From the NCBI GenBank assembly GCA_011503125.2, contig WWBZ02000022.1:2294001-2358000 (forward strand): a stretch of DNA of 64,000 nt. The letters are read 5' to 3'. The translations under genes were made by a program, and so were the position numbers. How positions within the stretch are numbered: the first letter of the stretch is position 1; each line of letters begins with the position of its first letter. Source of the stretch: Botryosphaeria dothidea (taxonomy: Eukaryota; Ascomycota; Dothideomycetes; Botryosphaeriales; Botryosphaeriaceae). Of this stretch, positions 9,888-20,563 are shown one piece after another. The notes beneath the pieces are model-generated. The model ran no database searches, had not been told where the DNA came from, and saw nothing but the letters and a program-made list of their open reading frames with translations.

Positions 9888-11460
9888 ATGGCACTCCCTA
9901 TCCTCGGAGACTCGACCAAGTCCAAAGGAATTGTCGTATTTTCTGGCGGAAGCGCCGCTAACAACCTGGTCGATGTGTTCAAGAAGGTCGCTGAGCGGAG
10001 AGAGAGCTCGTTGAGCTACGTCATCCCTATCAGTGACAATGGTGGTAGCACATCAGAGCTGATCCGCGTCTTTGGTGGTCCAGGCAAGTTCTCAAGTTCC
10101 ATGCAGACAACTAGTGCTAACAAAATATCAGGTATTGGTGATTTGAGGAGTACGCTCACTACACCGATGAGGCATGTTCTATGTCCCTGACTCTCCCCGC
10201 AGGTCGTTTGGTCCGTCTCATCCCCGAGAACGGAGATCCTGAAAGGGCCGCCATCAAGGCTTTCTTCAACCACCGTCTCTGCCTAGATGCCGACGAAGCG
10301 CGCCATGAGTGGCTCGACATAGTTGAGGCGCGTCACGGCTTGTGGAAAGGCATCTCGTCCGAGAAGAAAGAGCTGATCCGCTCTTTCCTGAACCTATTAA
10401 ATCTCGAGATTGTGAAGAGACTCAGGCCTACATCTACTTTCAATTTCTCATCTGCCAGTATTGGAAACCTCTTCCTTACCGGGTGCGTATACCTTGATTT
10501 TCTTACTCATGTTCGTTTCTGACTGCTTGTAGAGCACGTCTCTTCTCTGGCAGCCTTGAATCTGCAATATACCTTCTTAGCAGCATCTGCGGTGTTCCCT
10601 CCAACACTTCTGTCCTTCCCGCAATCAACACCAACTTCTCCCATCACATCAGCGCCGCTCTAGCGAACGGAACCGTGATAACAGGCCAAAATGCTATTTC
10701 CCATCCGTCAGAACCCACTGCCCTTCCCGATGTTACCTCCCCAATCACGCAGGAAGCTGAGGACCATGATTTTGTTGAGGATGCCAACCTTCCTGGGTCC
10801 TTGCCCACTTTGCGCAAACAAAACATCATCTTCAGCAAGACCGACGAAGAGGATCTTCCCTCTCGTATCGACCGCATCTGGTACATCAATCCGTACGGCC
10901 AGGAGATTCGCCCACCGGCAAACCCGAAGGTAGTATCAGCCATCAAGGGAGATTGCCAAGCCGTCGTGTACAGCATTGGTTCGCTGTACACGTCCATCAT
11001 CCCCTCGCTGATTCTGCGGGGGGTTGGTGCGGCCGTCTCCGAAACTGCTACCGTTCGGCACAAGATCTTGATCCTGAACAGCACTGTCGATCGTGAGACT
11101 GGACCTTCAACCGAGCCCTTCTCTGCCGTTGATTTTGTAGCTGCGATCGCCAAAGCTGGTGCGGAGAGCAAGGTGCGAGGTGGAGCGGACATGATCACAC
11201 CGGGCGAGTACAGGAGATACGTCACGCATGTAATTCACCTTGAGGGTCCGGATACTCCTAGTGTGGATAGAGCAGCATTGTCTCAATTGGGAATTGAGAC
11301 TGTGAGACTGTATGGCAGAAGGGTTGGCGGCGCGGAGGGGAAGGGAGACGGCTTCTTGAGATATGATGAGAATGCCTTGACGCAGGCATTGGAGGTGGTG
11401 ATAGGTGGTGGCAAAGACTTGAGAGGTGATCGTAGTCGGAGGAATACACTGGATAACTAA
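9888..11460 (+). CDS. CofD/UPF0052-family protein
   Basis: Four exons, 9888-10083, 10132-10149, 10203-10482 and 10533-11460, give 473 residues. Family landmarks: KGIVVFSGGSAANNLVDVF (glycine-rich nucleotide/phosphate-binding start), VIPISDNGGSTSELIRVFGG, PGIGDLRSRLVRLIP across three exons, SIGNLFLTGARLF, and later GQEIRPPANPKVVSAI. Bacterial and archaeal relatives are CofD, the 2-phospholactate transferase of coenzyme F420 synthesis, and YvcK/GlmR, a UDP-sugar-binding regulator. Fungi are not known to make F420, so the substrate is unknown. Exon 2 is only 18 nt, and the first intron uses a GC donor in a strong AGGCAAGT context. Both are required to restore the conserved GIGDLRS segment. About 100 residues around 720-900 of the coding sequence form a less conserved insertion. 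Confidence 0.88.
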
Positions 11461-11674
11461 AGACTGGCCTTCCATAAGCAGATACAATTATGCGAAAGGA
11501 GTTGGATGAGAAAATATAGGTGCTAAAATCCCAGAATCATCGAGCTAAGCAAACACAAATTTTATGCTGCAGTGCAGTATCCATACCACCCCTCATCGCG
11601 AGAGAATGTTGCCGTCTTCTCACCATCTTCTAAAGCGGTGCAAACCCAAGACCGCTAGTGCAAAATCCATCTCA

Positions 11675-12168
11675 TCACGGATGCCATGCACCCAATGGCA
11701 TTTCTATACTGGAGTCGAATATAACATAAATCGAGATGAGTGCGTATTTCACCACAAACAACAGAGCAACCCCGGAGACCGGAGAGTCTCTTGGCATCCA
11801 TGACGGCCACTTTGCGTGCTTTGATGAAGGAATGAAAATTGCCACCCAGGCAAGCCAGAATACTACTTTGATGGCTATATACAGGGCGGTGCAATATCTC
11901 ATAAAGGGGGTGATGCTTTGCGGCCACGTCCCAGTCAGTAATTATTCATTCCAAAAAAAAAATCTTCACTTACATTCCTGTAGGACACGGATACACCAGA
12001 GAAGCTCAACGCAGTGCTCACAATGAAAATGCCTGCTGCCACGCCGTTTATGATGTCCTGCATGCTGCGATTCCTCCTAACCGGTAAGTTGCGTTTTTCG
12101 AAGGAGCCGTAATAGTGGCGCCTGCCAGAGATGCCGGGGATGAGTTGTGCGATAGACGACGGAATCAT
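11675..12168 (-). pseudogene. Possible small membrane-protein gene, frames do not join cleanly
   Basis: Two hydrophobic open frames lie in tandem on the minus strand. Frame 1 (12168 down to about 11970) starts MIPSSIAQLIPG and has one membrane-like helix (GVAAGIFIVSTALSFSGV) ending at a good GTAAGT donor. Frame 2 (11902-11675) starts MRYCTALYIAIKVVFWLAWV and has two membrane-like helices, ending PLGAWHP. A branch point (TTACTGAC) and AAAG acceptor sit between them near 11920. Splicing there would land in the wrong frame by one position. So this is a decayed gene, two unrelated frames, or a model with a splice site I cannot see. No family recognised. Confidence 0.25.
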
Positions 12169-12613
12169 GATGCACGAGATTTTGTGAGAAGATTGTTCGT
12201 ATCGAGAACATTCTGCAGCTTAGGGGAACTGTGTCGATTTGACTGTTAGGCTTCAAGAAAAGATGAATTCTGCCCTGGCTGCATCATGGTTCTGTGCCAT
12301 TTAGACAAAACTTCTTTTGGTATTTGATCCATCCTACTCTTAGAAGTCTGGTGGTATTTGCATTTTGATAGAGTAAAGCAGTCTTTTGAAAAATCGAGTC
12401 TCTGACTGCAGTTGGTGTTTGCGTTGCTGCGCCTATATACTCCGTCAGACTGGGGCTCTTATTTAAATAGTTTGGCAAGGTTGATGAGAAGGACAGTGCT
12501 GTCAGATACTTTGAAAGAGATCTCGAGACCGGAATTCTTAGCTTCATGTGGTAACAAATAGCTCTGACGGGACATTGCCATTTAATGACAAAGCATGCCC
12601 CAGTATTTCAGAC

Positions 12614-13225
12614 TTATTTTTGCTGGTGCTGAGTCGGGTTTGTGAGGAGACGAGAGACAAAAGCCGACAGGCTCCACAGCCATGCCGTAGTTGATATGAT
12701 AGCCAGATTGACGTCGAATGGAAGAATAGGGCCGTCAGGTCCGGAAAAGGCCTCCCAAGCAATAAGATGTGCCAAAACCAAGCCAACTGTGGCCACGACT
12801 GAGCAAAAGGAGTGTGCTACCAATCCCTCCCCATTTGAATAAATCCACAGACACTTAACGGCTATCAGAGGTACAGCAGATATAATGCTAAAGTAGCCCA
12901 CTGCTATGGATACATAGCCCTGCATCAAGTCAAAACCCATCTTCCCTAAAGTCGCAGATGCAGAGCTACCTACCTTATTGAGAGAATCTATGATGAAAAG
13001 AGTCTCGAACAAGCCCATGAGAGAGAAGAATCCGACGAAAGCATCCTGTGGCAGCCGTAAATAGATGCATCTATCCTCCATTTGCGTAGTTTCGTGTGTC
13101 TGAGCGACTCCTGTAGCTTCAAGCATCGTAGCACTTCCGGAATTTTCATAAGAACCACTTTCGAGATCTAAACATCTGTCTCGCTGGGATTGGTAAGTGG
13201 GTAATTGCGCCATTGTGACGTTCAT
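12614..13225 (-). CDS. Small four-helix membrane protein, unrecognised
   Basis: A single open frame of 203 residues from the ATG at 13225 (a second ATG at 13213 gives MAQLPTYQ). Hydrophobic segments: FVGFFSLMGLFETLFIID (about 76-93), YVSIAVGYFSIISAVPLIAV (about 120-139), SVVATVGLVLAHLIAW, and LAIISTTAWLWSLSAFV. This suggests four membrane helices with a soluble N terminus of about 70 residues. A 54-nt stretch, 12920-12973, has GTAGGT and GCAG ends and a length divisible by three. It may be an intron, bringing LNK next to GYVSIAV and shortening the protein to 185 residues. No family recognised. The frame is uninterrupted and the hydrophobic pattern is regular, so the gene is probably real. Confidence 0.55.
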   Translation of the reverse strand: MNVTMAQLPTYQSQRDRCLDLESGSYENSGSATMLEATGVAQTHETTQMEDRCIYLRLPQDAFVGFFSLMGLFETLFIIDSLNKVGSSASATLGKMGFDLMQGYVSIAVGYFSIISAVPLIAVKCLWIYSNGEGLVAHSFCSVVATVGLVLAHLIAWEAFSGPDGPILPFDVNLAIISTTAWLWSLSAFVSRLLTNPTQHQQK

Positions 13226-14536
13226 CGTGTTGCGAGAGCTGGTGATTGTCGAGGTTCGAGCGAAAAAGTGAAATGGCAGGACACCGCGTTTATGAACACT
13301 CGATCAGGTGGCGATTTCACTTGGGCCTGCTGCATCTTCGAGCCTCTTTTTTATTATTGTTCCGTTGAGAAGGTTCTTGGTGGCGTGGCTGGCCACTTTT
13401 GACTGGGTGAATGACGTCTGTGTGCCATCGGTCGGATGCAGCAAAGCCATTCACTGTCCCATGGAAATGGAAGATCTATAGCACAAGACCTCACATAGCT
13501 TAGGATATAACAATACTTCTTGGTTCAGCTGTGTGCGGACTGAATTATATCGGAAACCATCTCTTTGATTGTTGTTTGGCACAGCGGTTTTTCAGATCTC
13601 TTTTTTGTCACCTTGGTCCTCTGTCATACATCCATACTGCACATTTGCTTATGGACCCGCTTCTTTCGCGCACCCTCAAGGTTTAATTGTACTTGGTAAT
13701 GATGAGGAAAGGTTGACCAGGAACATCAGCCAAGGCGGATCGAGATAGAAATTCGGGTCCCTGGATACATTGAGTTGCATCTGGATAAGTCCTTTCAACC
13801 GCTGCACTGGCTTAAGGCGCGAGGCTTTCGACGGAGGGTACACTGTAAAGTTCAAAGAGTGGCTTTTTGACAACGATTTCGACCCATTGTGATAGCAACA
13901 CTATGCGAACCAGCTGCGTGCGCTGGATGTCCCCATCCTTTTTTCTTCCCGCCACACACGTCGCTTGCTTGAACCCTAGCTCGTGTTGGCTGCTCAGCTC
14001 CGCGGCATTTGCGAGAAAAGCGGGCCCGGACGTTGGCGACGCGGGAGGAAGTGGTACCAGGGCCCTGAAAATCGAGTAACGGCGGCAGGGGCGGGAAGGG
14101 ATCTCCGGTGGTAGTTCTGATGGGCATGCGTCCTCTTCGCATTTTTCAGTATCCGCAATGCCCGGACATTGGATGAGCTGGAGTGGTCAAAGGATTCTCG
14201 TGTCGTTGAATTATCAGCGTCTGAGCGTCGTCGGAGCCGGGAAGCATCCGGGGCGGTAGACCATGCTGTTTGCGGCTTTTGCGTATCGAAGAAGCATCAG
14301 GTGATCGCCATCCGTGCGTTTTGCGGACCGTGTTTGGGGACCGGGGACCGGGACAGAGCGAGTGCTGTGCTCGGCCGATCGGGACTCGGAAGTGAGCGAA
14401 TTTAGCGGACGGTGATGGTCGCGCGTCAGGCGCTGTCATGGGGATGGGAGTTCGGTCAGCGGTTTGTAAGCACTTGCAAAGTGGATTGTATTGTGGGAGT
14501 TGTAGTGAGTCGACCGGGCAAGCAGAGCACCCCCAA
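13226..14536. other. Intergenic between membrane gene and PrpD-like gene
   Basis: 1.3 kb holding the promoter of the membrane protein and the 3' flank of the MmgE/PrpD gene. Small open frames at 13852-14142 (-) and 14169-14405 (+) are GC-rich and show no family motif. Nothing else supported. Confidence 0.35.
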
Positions 14537-15958
14537 CTACCTCAAGATGGAAGTGATCTCTGCCAAGCTTCCTATCTCCTGTAGCTTCCATAGAGCTTCA
14601 GAAGCCTTCCGGGCCTTATCAGCGCCCAAGACAGGAGAGCACTGATCCAAGAACTTTTCTTCAAGCTGCTCGTTCGTCATCTTCACCTCGAGACTTCCAA
14701 CAGCATGGTGCACGTGCTTTTCATGCACTCGGCCGTCCTTGAATACAACCTTCACATGAGCTTCGTCAGGACGCAGTGCACTGTCAATGGTGGCATCTAT
14801 CCTGCCCCGCAGTTCCACGACAGTCGTGTCCTGCACGACTGTATCCTCATATTGGGCTGGGGTTGCCTTTCCGTAGAGCAGACCCACCGCGGCGCCGTGG
14901 TAGACGCTGAATTTGCCTTCAAGGCCAGTCTTTGGGAATTTCTTGCCAGTGAGCTCCAGGACGAGGGGATGCACTGAAACCTCAACCTTCTCGATGCCGG
15001 AAACATCCGCTGCAGCATCTCTATCATTCTGAGAGGAGTGCAAAGTCTGCCTGACTTGGATACAGCCATCAATGATAGGATGGATCACGATGCCTTCACA
15101 ACCGTTAGCGGCTGCTACTACGGGCTTGGCGGTGGATCAAAGGAACGCGGGCTTACCACATGGGAACGGCTTAAAGGAATTCTTCTCTATTTCCCAAGTC
15201 TTGCCCAGTCCCTGCATTAGCGTCTCGACATCGTTAGAGGTGCTTACGACGTTAGCCCAACCACGCTTAGCTTCTAGGGATTGCAGCGAGCTATCGTATC
15301 CATTTGACGCCAGGATCGCAGCGAGAAGCCCGTTTTGGGCAGCGCGGCCAGGGTGAAAGGACTTGGTCATGCTGCCGAACTGCTCTCGCAGGCCGGTGAC
15401 CTGGGTGGCGGCGATACCTATGGCCCACTGCATCTGCTCGACGTCTAGTCTAAGGAGCCTCCCAACGGCAACGGCTGCGCCAATTGAGCCCGCCGTGCTC
15501 GTGATGTGCCAGCCGACATTGTAGTGGTCAGGCCAAACAGCGAGCCCGGCTTTGCACTCAGCTTCAATGCCGGCCACAAGGGCCAGGATGAAGTCCTTGC
15601 TGGTAACGGGCTTCTTCCACTCAGCAACGGCTAGGAGCGCGGACGCCACAGGGCCAGTCGGATGGATGATGGTGTCTAGATGGGTGTCGTCGTAGTCGTG
15701 CACATGGCTACTAATTCCGTTGAACAGGGCTGCTGATTGGGCATCGGCTAGCTCCCGGCAGCCCAAGACAGTCGAGGTGGGAGAGCCAGCAAAGGGCTGG
15801 AGCGAGGCGCGCGCAATGGCAGCGGCGGGGTGTTGAGCGCCGCCGACAGCACAGCCAGCCCAGTTGTAAAAGCTTCGCACGGCAGCGTCAACAACGGATT
15901 CTGGAAGGGCGTCGTAGTGCAAGCCACGGGCCCAGGCAGCCAGCGTGCGGGTGGCCAT
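14537..15958 (-). CDS. MmgE/PrpD-family protein (2-methylcitrate dehydratase / cis-aconitate decarboxylase fold)
   Basis: Exons 15958-15157 and 15093-14537 give 452 residues, the usual family length. The family includes 2-methylcitrate dehydratase (propionate detoxification) and cis-aconitate decarboxylase (itaconate). Visible signatures: SFYNWAGCAVGGAQHPAA, AALFNGISSHVHDYDDTHLD, IIHPTGPVASALLAVAEW, VGWHITSTAGSIGAAVAV, and KSFHPGRAAQNGLLAAIL. The catalytic-type residues D93/H97 region and HPTGP, GWH motifs are present. The C-terminal lid domain (VHPLVLELTGKKFP, FKDGRVHEKHVHHAVG) is on exon 2. The intron is 63 nt, phase 1, joining FPC to GIVIHP. The N-terminal sequence (MATRTLAAWARGL) lacks a mitochondrial presequence, unlike fungal methylcitrate dehydratase, so a cytosolic paralogue is more likely. 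Substrate cannot be fixed. Divergent from LCB2. Confidence 0.87.
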
Positions 15959-16884
15959 GGCTCGTTCGAGATGAGGGCGCAGAAACGAGATGAGGAGCGC
16001 TTCTGGCTGGGAGTGCTTGCAGCTGGCAGCGCGGGCGGGCCTAGGCTCTCGCGGCTCACGGCGGCGATTCAGAGGTGACGCCAGGCGCTCCCGGCAGAAT
16101 AACAGCAGACCGCCTGAAACGTCGAGGTGATAATGACGATACCGACGGTTTGGAGGTTAAATCTTTCTGAGGTGTAGGAGTAATGACGCAGTGGCGAATG
16201 GCCCCTAGCGCTGTGTGACAGCCAGTGCCAGTGCCCCCCTGAGCAGCCCGACCGCCGGCCTCGCGCGCGCTGCCAATTTCGACCAGCCTCCTGCTGCTCG
16301 CTCCTGCGCTTTAAGGCGCGTCGACTTTTTCCTCTGCACCACAGCCCGACTCTCTCTTCGCTCCCGCAAGCCCAGTCCCGCTGCTTGCACGACGCGTCCC
16401 GGCCAATTGAAGCGCAGCGGTTGCGCAATCCCCAGGGCTGAGCACTCGCGCCGAAAACACAGTCGACAGCCCGCGCTCGGCACGTCGCTACTGTGCTGCA
16501 GCGGTCGCGCTCACCTACTTTTCAGCCCAGCTCCCGCGCGTCCGTCGGCGTCCCTGTCGCTGAGCTCGCTCGCTCGCACGCGAAGGTTGGTCCAAATCCT
16601 TCCGGCATTTCCTGCGCTTTCCGTCTGTTCTCCGGCGCATCCGGCCCTCGCCCGCGTTTTCTGCGCCAGGGCCCCCTTCGCCGCAGCCGTCCCGCATTCC
16701 CTCGCTCTTCGGCCCTGTCTGACCGCACGCTTCACCTCCAGACTCCCTCCACCCAACCCTCTTCTGCCTGCGCAACCCATCGCCTGCTAGCCCTTCTGCG
16801 CAACCGTAGCACGAGCGACCTAGCGGAGCCTCGAACGAGCCTTTCCCTCACCTCCAGGTCGCCGATAGATTAGAATCATTTGCA
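15959..16884. promoter_or_regulatory. Divergent intergenic region, PrpD-like / LCB2
   Basis: About 0.9 kb between head-to-head genes. From 16210 to 16880 the plus strand is strongly pyrimidine-biased (repeated CGCTCGCTC, CCCTCGCC, TTCCG blocks). That is typical of a long fungal leader for a highly expressed gene such as LCB2. No open frame here has family similarity. Confidence 0.45.
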
Positions 16885-18951
16885 ATGCCTGCTCGATCGA
16901 TAAACCCTTTCTCCAGCAACTCCTCCATCTCTACCTCGCTCGACGAGAAGGGCTCCCGCCGCCCCTCCTTCTCCAAAGCGAATAACAAGTTCGTCTCGCT
17001 CTTCGGCTCCTCTCCCAAGTCCTCCGCTCCCGACGCCGCTGCCGCTCTCCGGAAGGCCGTTGTTGCTCAGCAGCAAGCCCTTCTGGACAATCCCTCACCG
17101 CACCCCGGCCAGCAGATCAATTCTGCTACCCTCTCGCTGCCCACCATCTCCCTGTCCACCGCAACCGGCGAGAAGTACACGAAGATGGAGGAGTCGGCTA
17201 CAACAACAACTACTACCACGCTGTTCCAGCCGCCCTCCCAGGAGGAGCAGCGCCGTCTCGCCAAGCAGCATGCGGAATTCGGTCCTCTGGGCTCCAAGGC
17301 CCACCTGTACTCGAGCAAGTTCCTGGATGACAAGTTCCCCGATCCAATTGAGGATGAGCCGCCGTATTTCTTCCTCCTCACCACCTACATCAGCTACCTT
17401 ATCCTCATCATTTTCGGCCACGTGCGTGACTTTTTCGGCAAAAGGTTCAGGCAGAACAACTACAAGCATCTGCGCGCCCAAGATGGTTATGCGCCTCTGA
17501 ACAGTGACTTCGACAACTTCTACGTGAGAAGGTTGAAGATGCGTATCAACGATTGCTTTGCAAGACCAACCACCGGTGTTCCTGGCCGCTACATCACCCT
17601 GCTGGACCGCAAGTCGGACGACTACAACCTGACTTTCAAGATGACCGGTACTACCTCCGAGACCCTGAACATGAGCTCCTACAACTACCTTGGCTTTGCC
17701 CAATCAGAGGGTCCATGCGCAGACGCCGTGGAGGAAGGTCTCAAGAAGCACGGTATCAGTGTGTGCAGCACTCGCGCCGATGTTGGGACGACTTCGCTTC
17801 ACAACGAGGTCGAGGAACTGGTTGCCAAGTTTGTTGGAAAGCCCGCGTCTATGGTCTTCTCTATGGGCTTCGTCACGAATGCTACCACTTTCCCCGCTCT
17901 GGTGGGCAAGGGTTGCTTGCTCATCTCCGACGAACTGAACCACTCCTCAATTCGATTTGGCGCTCGTCTGTCTGGTGCGATGATTGAGATGTTCAAGCAC
18001 AACGATATGCGTGACCTCGAGCGTGTTCTCCGCGAAGTCATTGCCAACGGCCAGCCTCGCACTCACCGCCCGTGGAAGAAGATTCTCATTGCTGTCGAGG
18101 GTCTGTATTCGATGGAAGGCACCATCTGCAATCTCCCGGCCCTCCTCGCTCTGAAGAGGAAATACAAGTTCCATCTCTTCATCGACGAGGCTCACTCGGT
18201 CGGCGCGCTCGGACCCAACGGTCGCGGTGTCTGCGATTACTTCGGTGTCGACCCTGCCGAGGTTGATATTCTTATGGGCACCCTGACTAAGTCTTTCGGA
18301 GCGAACGGTGGCTACGTTGCAGCTGACAAAGCTATCATCGATAAGCTGCGGGTCACCAATGCTTGCAACATTTTCGGCGAATCACCGGCTCCTCCAGTCC
18401 TTATCCAGATTCAGAGCGCGCTCAAACTGATCATCGGCGATCTTATGCCCGGTCAAGGTGAAGAGCGTCTCCAGCGCCTTGCCTTCAACTCCCGCTATCT
18501 CCGACTCGGTCTCAAGCGTTTGGGCTTCATTGTTTATGGCCACGACGATTCGCCCATCATTCCAGTCCTACTCTACAACCCCGCAAAGATGCCCGCCTTT
18601 TCTCATGAGATGTTGAAGCGCAAAATCTCCGTCGTCGTCGTCGGCTACCCGGCAACGCCGCTTGTATCATCTCGCGCTCGCTTCTGTGTCTCGGCCGCTC
18701 ACACCAAGGATGATCTGGACCGCCTCCTCGCTGCCTGCGACGAAATTGGCGAGATTCTTCAACTCAAGTTCTCCAGTGGCATCGCGGGCGGTGCTGCACC
18801 GTTGCCCGAGGGTCACATCAACGAGGAGGAACTGAAGTACAGGGAAGAGATGGAAAAGACTGGCAAGCAGCCAGAGGTTACCCCGCCCAGGTGGAAGCTC
18901 GAGGATGTCCTCAAGCGCGGCGTGCAAGATACCAAGGTCGCTCTGAGATAA
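16885..18951 (+). CDS. LCB2: Serine palmitoyltransferase subunit 2
   Basis: Lcb2 is the PLP-bearing subunit of serine palmitoyltransferase in the ER, condensing L-serine with palmitoyl-CoA to 3-ketosphinganine, the first step of sphingolipid synthesis. The intron-less frame encodes 688 residues. The N-terminal 150 residues are Ser/Thr-rich and variable. One membrane helix follows (FLLTTYISYLILIIFGHVRD). The alpha-oxoamine synthase core then shows LNMSSYNYLGFAQSEG, GTTSLHNEVEELVAKFVGKP, FIDEAHSVGALGPNGRGVCD and the PLP-lysine segment GTLTKSFGANGGYVAADK (Lys469). The GANGGY part is the Lcb2-type motif. It is longer than yeast Lcb2 (561 residues), mainly at the N terminus. The partner Lcb1 is not in the window. 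Confidence 0.97.
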   Translation: MPARSINPFSSNSSISTSLDEKGSRRPSFSKANNKFVSLFGSSPKSSAPDAAAALRKAVVAQQQALLDNPSPHPGQQINSATLSLPTISLSTATGEKYTKMEESATTTTTTTLFQPPSQEEQRRLAKQHAEFGPLGSKAHLYSSKFLDDKFPDPIEDEPPYFFLLTTYISYLILIIFGHVRDFFGKRFRQNNYKHLRAQDGYAPLNSDFDNFYVRRLKMRINDCFARPTTGVPGRYITLLDRKSDDYNLTFKMTGTTSETLNMSSYNYLGFAQSEGPCADAVEEGLKKHGISVCSTRADVGTTSLHNEVEELVAKFVGKPASMVFSMGFVTNATTFPALVGKGCLLISDELNHSSIRFGARLSGAMIEMFKHNDMRDLERVLREVIANGQPRTHRPWKKILIAVEGLYSMEGTICNLPALLALKRKYKFHLFIDEAHSVGALGPNGRGVCDYFGVDPAEVDILMGTLTKSFGANGGYVAADKAIIDKLRVTNACNIFGESPAPPVLIQIQSALKLIIGDLMPGQGEERLQRLAFNSRYLRLGLKRLGFIVYGHDDSPIIPVLLYNPAKMPAFSHEMLKRKISVVVVGYPATPLVSSRARFCVSAAHTKDDLDRLLAACDEIGEILQLKFSSGIAGGAAPLPEGHINEEELKYREEMEKTGKQPEVTPPRWKLEDVLKRGVQDTKVALR

Positions 18952-19752
18952 GCCTTCACCGGTTTGGCCTAGCCCTATGGGCCCAAAGATCCCGCGTCCT
19001 CCACTCGTGGTCCCTTTCACGACGTGATCACGCAGCGATTCGCGTTCACTTCCGGCCCGTGCCGAGATTCATCGAGTCGGAACCGCATAGAGCATGGCGT
19101 TCGTCGCGTGTTTTCATACCAGGTGTAATGATATGTTTGACTCCTGAGATGAGGCTGAGAACGACGGTCACCGGTGTCTTTCACTCCTAACGCCGCCTCC
19201 TGTCTCATCCAAACTGTTTGTGTTCACTTCATGGTGTTCAGCCTGAATGCATGGATTGCGCTTGGGATAATAACTAATATTTTAATGAATGTTGAGCGGA
19301 ACCATGTGTACATTGAAGAGATTGGTGGAAGATGTTATTTTCGAAAACCGCTGTTTGGAAAGCGGCAAATGAATACTATGAGCTCCACAAATATTGGGGA
19401 GTGACGAATCAATCGAGAACCTATTGATGGTATTATGCTTCCGTCCTTTGACGAGTTGTTGATACGTTCAGGCAGATGAGTCCCTGGCCCCTTTTCCGCA
19501 TGCGAAAGCCCCGTTTTCCGTGTAATGTTTCACGGCGGTGAAAGAGGGCGAGAGAGCAGCCTTGCATGCGGCCATGTCTCGCGCGGCATGTCGGATGCGA
19601 GTTGCATACAGGTCTGCCTCGCTATTGCTCCGTTGCACAGCAGTTTCTCGAAACATTCCCTATTACCAGGATGCCTATCACCTCAGACATATCTACTCTT
19701 GGGATTGATTTCTCGGACTATCCACCTACCCGACCGCCGCTGTTTCTTTTGT
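18952..19752. other. Convergent 3' intergenic
   Basis: Region between the LCB2 stop and the stop of the four-exon candidate. AT-rich from 19100 to 19420, consistent with 3' untranslated sequence. No gene seen. Confidence 0.4.
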
Positions 19753-20563
19753 CTACCCCACAGCTCCTCCGATCGACCGTTTTCTCTTTACGGGACTGGG
19801 CTGCTGACCTGCATATTCACCGGTCAACAAAGCCATAACCGCCCCCAAACGCTCCAACATACCCTCAGCCTTGCTTCGATTCGCACGTCCTGCTAACGAT
19901 AGATCCCGGACCCCGGACCTGGTAGCTGCCAGCGCATCAACGCGCTGCTGCCTGCCCAGCCAAGATGATACTCATGGTTCGTTCCGCGCATGTGAGTGAA
20001 CCGGCCTACTTGCAGAGGATCGGCGGCGTACGCAATCACGATTGCATCGTGAAGCAAGGCGGAAGACGAAGGGGAAAAAGAAAAAAGATAAGGCAAATCG
20101 ATCGTGTATGTAGCAGTGGGACGTCTAGAAAAGCTACGTACCGTTGGATTGGTAGCGTCGTAACTTTGCGGCTCTGTTCTGGCCCCACTCCAGTAGCCGT
20201 CCACTCGATTTTCTCGGCATCCAAATTCGGCTGTCTCGATGACAAGGCTGAGGCTGAGAAGAGCTACGTTGTCCATTCACGGATGAGAGCGCCTCTGCCA
20301 CATGACTTTGTGGGAGCTGCATCCGCGCTGATGCAATACAACCCCCAAAGCTTGCTTTCATCCCCTCTTTCTCTCCGATACTCAGCCTGTTCAATATTCC
20401 GCAGTTTGGTCCGATTCACTCCAATGCCCCTCCCTCTCGTCTCGCCTCCGATTGCCCCATCCACTTGTCAGCCACGAATAAACGAAAGAATCCTTACCTC
20501 TCCGTGAGGTTGTGTTTCCAACGCCGCATCCCCGCGTCTAAGGATGTCAGCAATTGACGCCAT
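19753..20563 (-). CDS. Four-exon gene candidate, unrecognised 171-residue protein
   Basis: This gene is easy to miss because no exon exceeds 200 nt. My model uses exons 20563-20498, 20440-20302, 20253-20142 and 19951-19753. All four join in frame to an ATG and a TAG, giving 171 residues. Exon 1 begins MASIADILRRGDAALETQ and ends at a strong GTAAGG donor. Exon 2 reads GVNRTKLRNIEQAEYRRERG. Exon 3 reads DAEKIEWTATGVGPEQSRK and ends at GTACGT. Exon 4 reads QQRVDALAATRSGVRDLSLA, then MLERLGAVMALLTGEY and a basic KRKRS tail. The exon 3-4 junction (PIQR to QQRVD) is the best supported; the exon 2-3 donor (GTGGCA) is weak. Composition looks coding: amphipathic, charged, few Cys. No family recognised. 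The C-terminal KRKR could be a nuclear signal. Confidence 0.45.

Noticed and set aside
13690..13790. Box C-like ATGATGA near 13697 suggesting a snoRNA
   Set aside because: No convincing D box or terminal stem at a suitable distance.
19140..19165. CTGAGA strings reminiscent of a thiamine-pyrophosphate riboswitch
   Set aside because: The second conserved element (CCTGATCT-type) is missing, and no thiamine gene follows.
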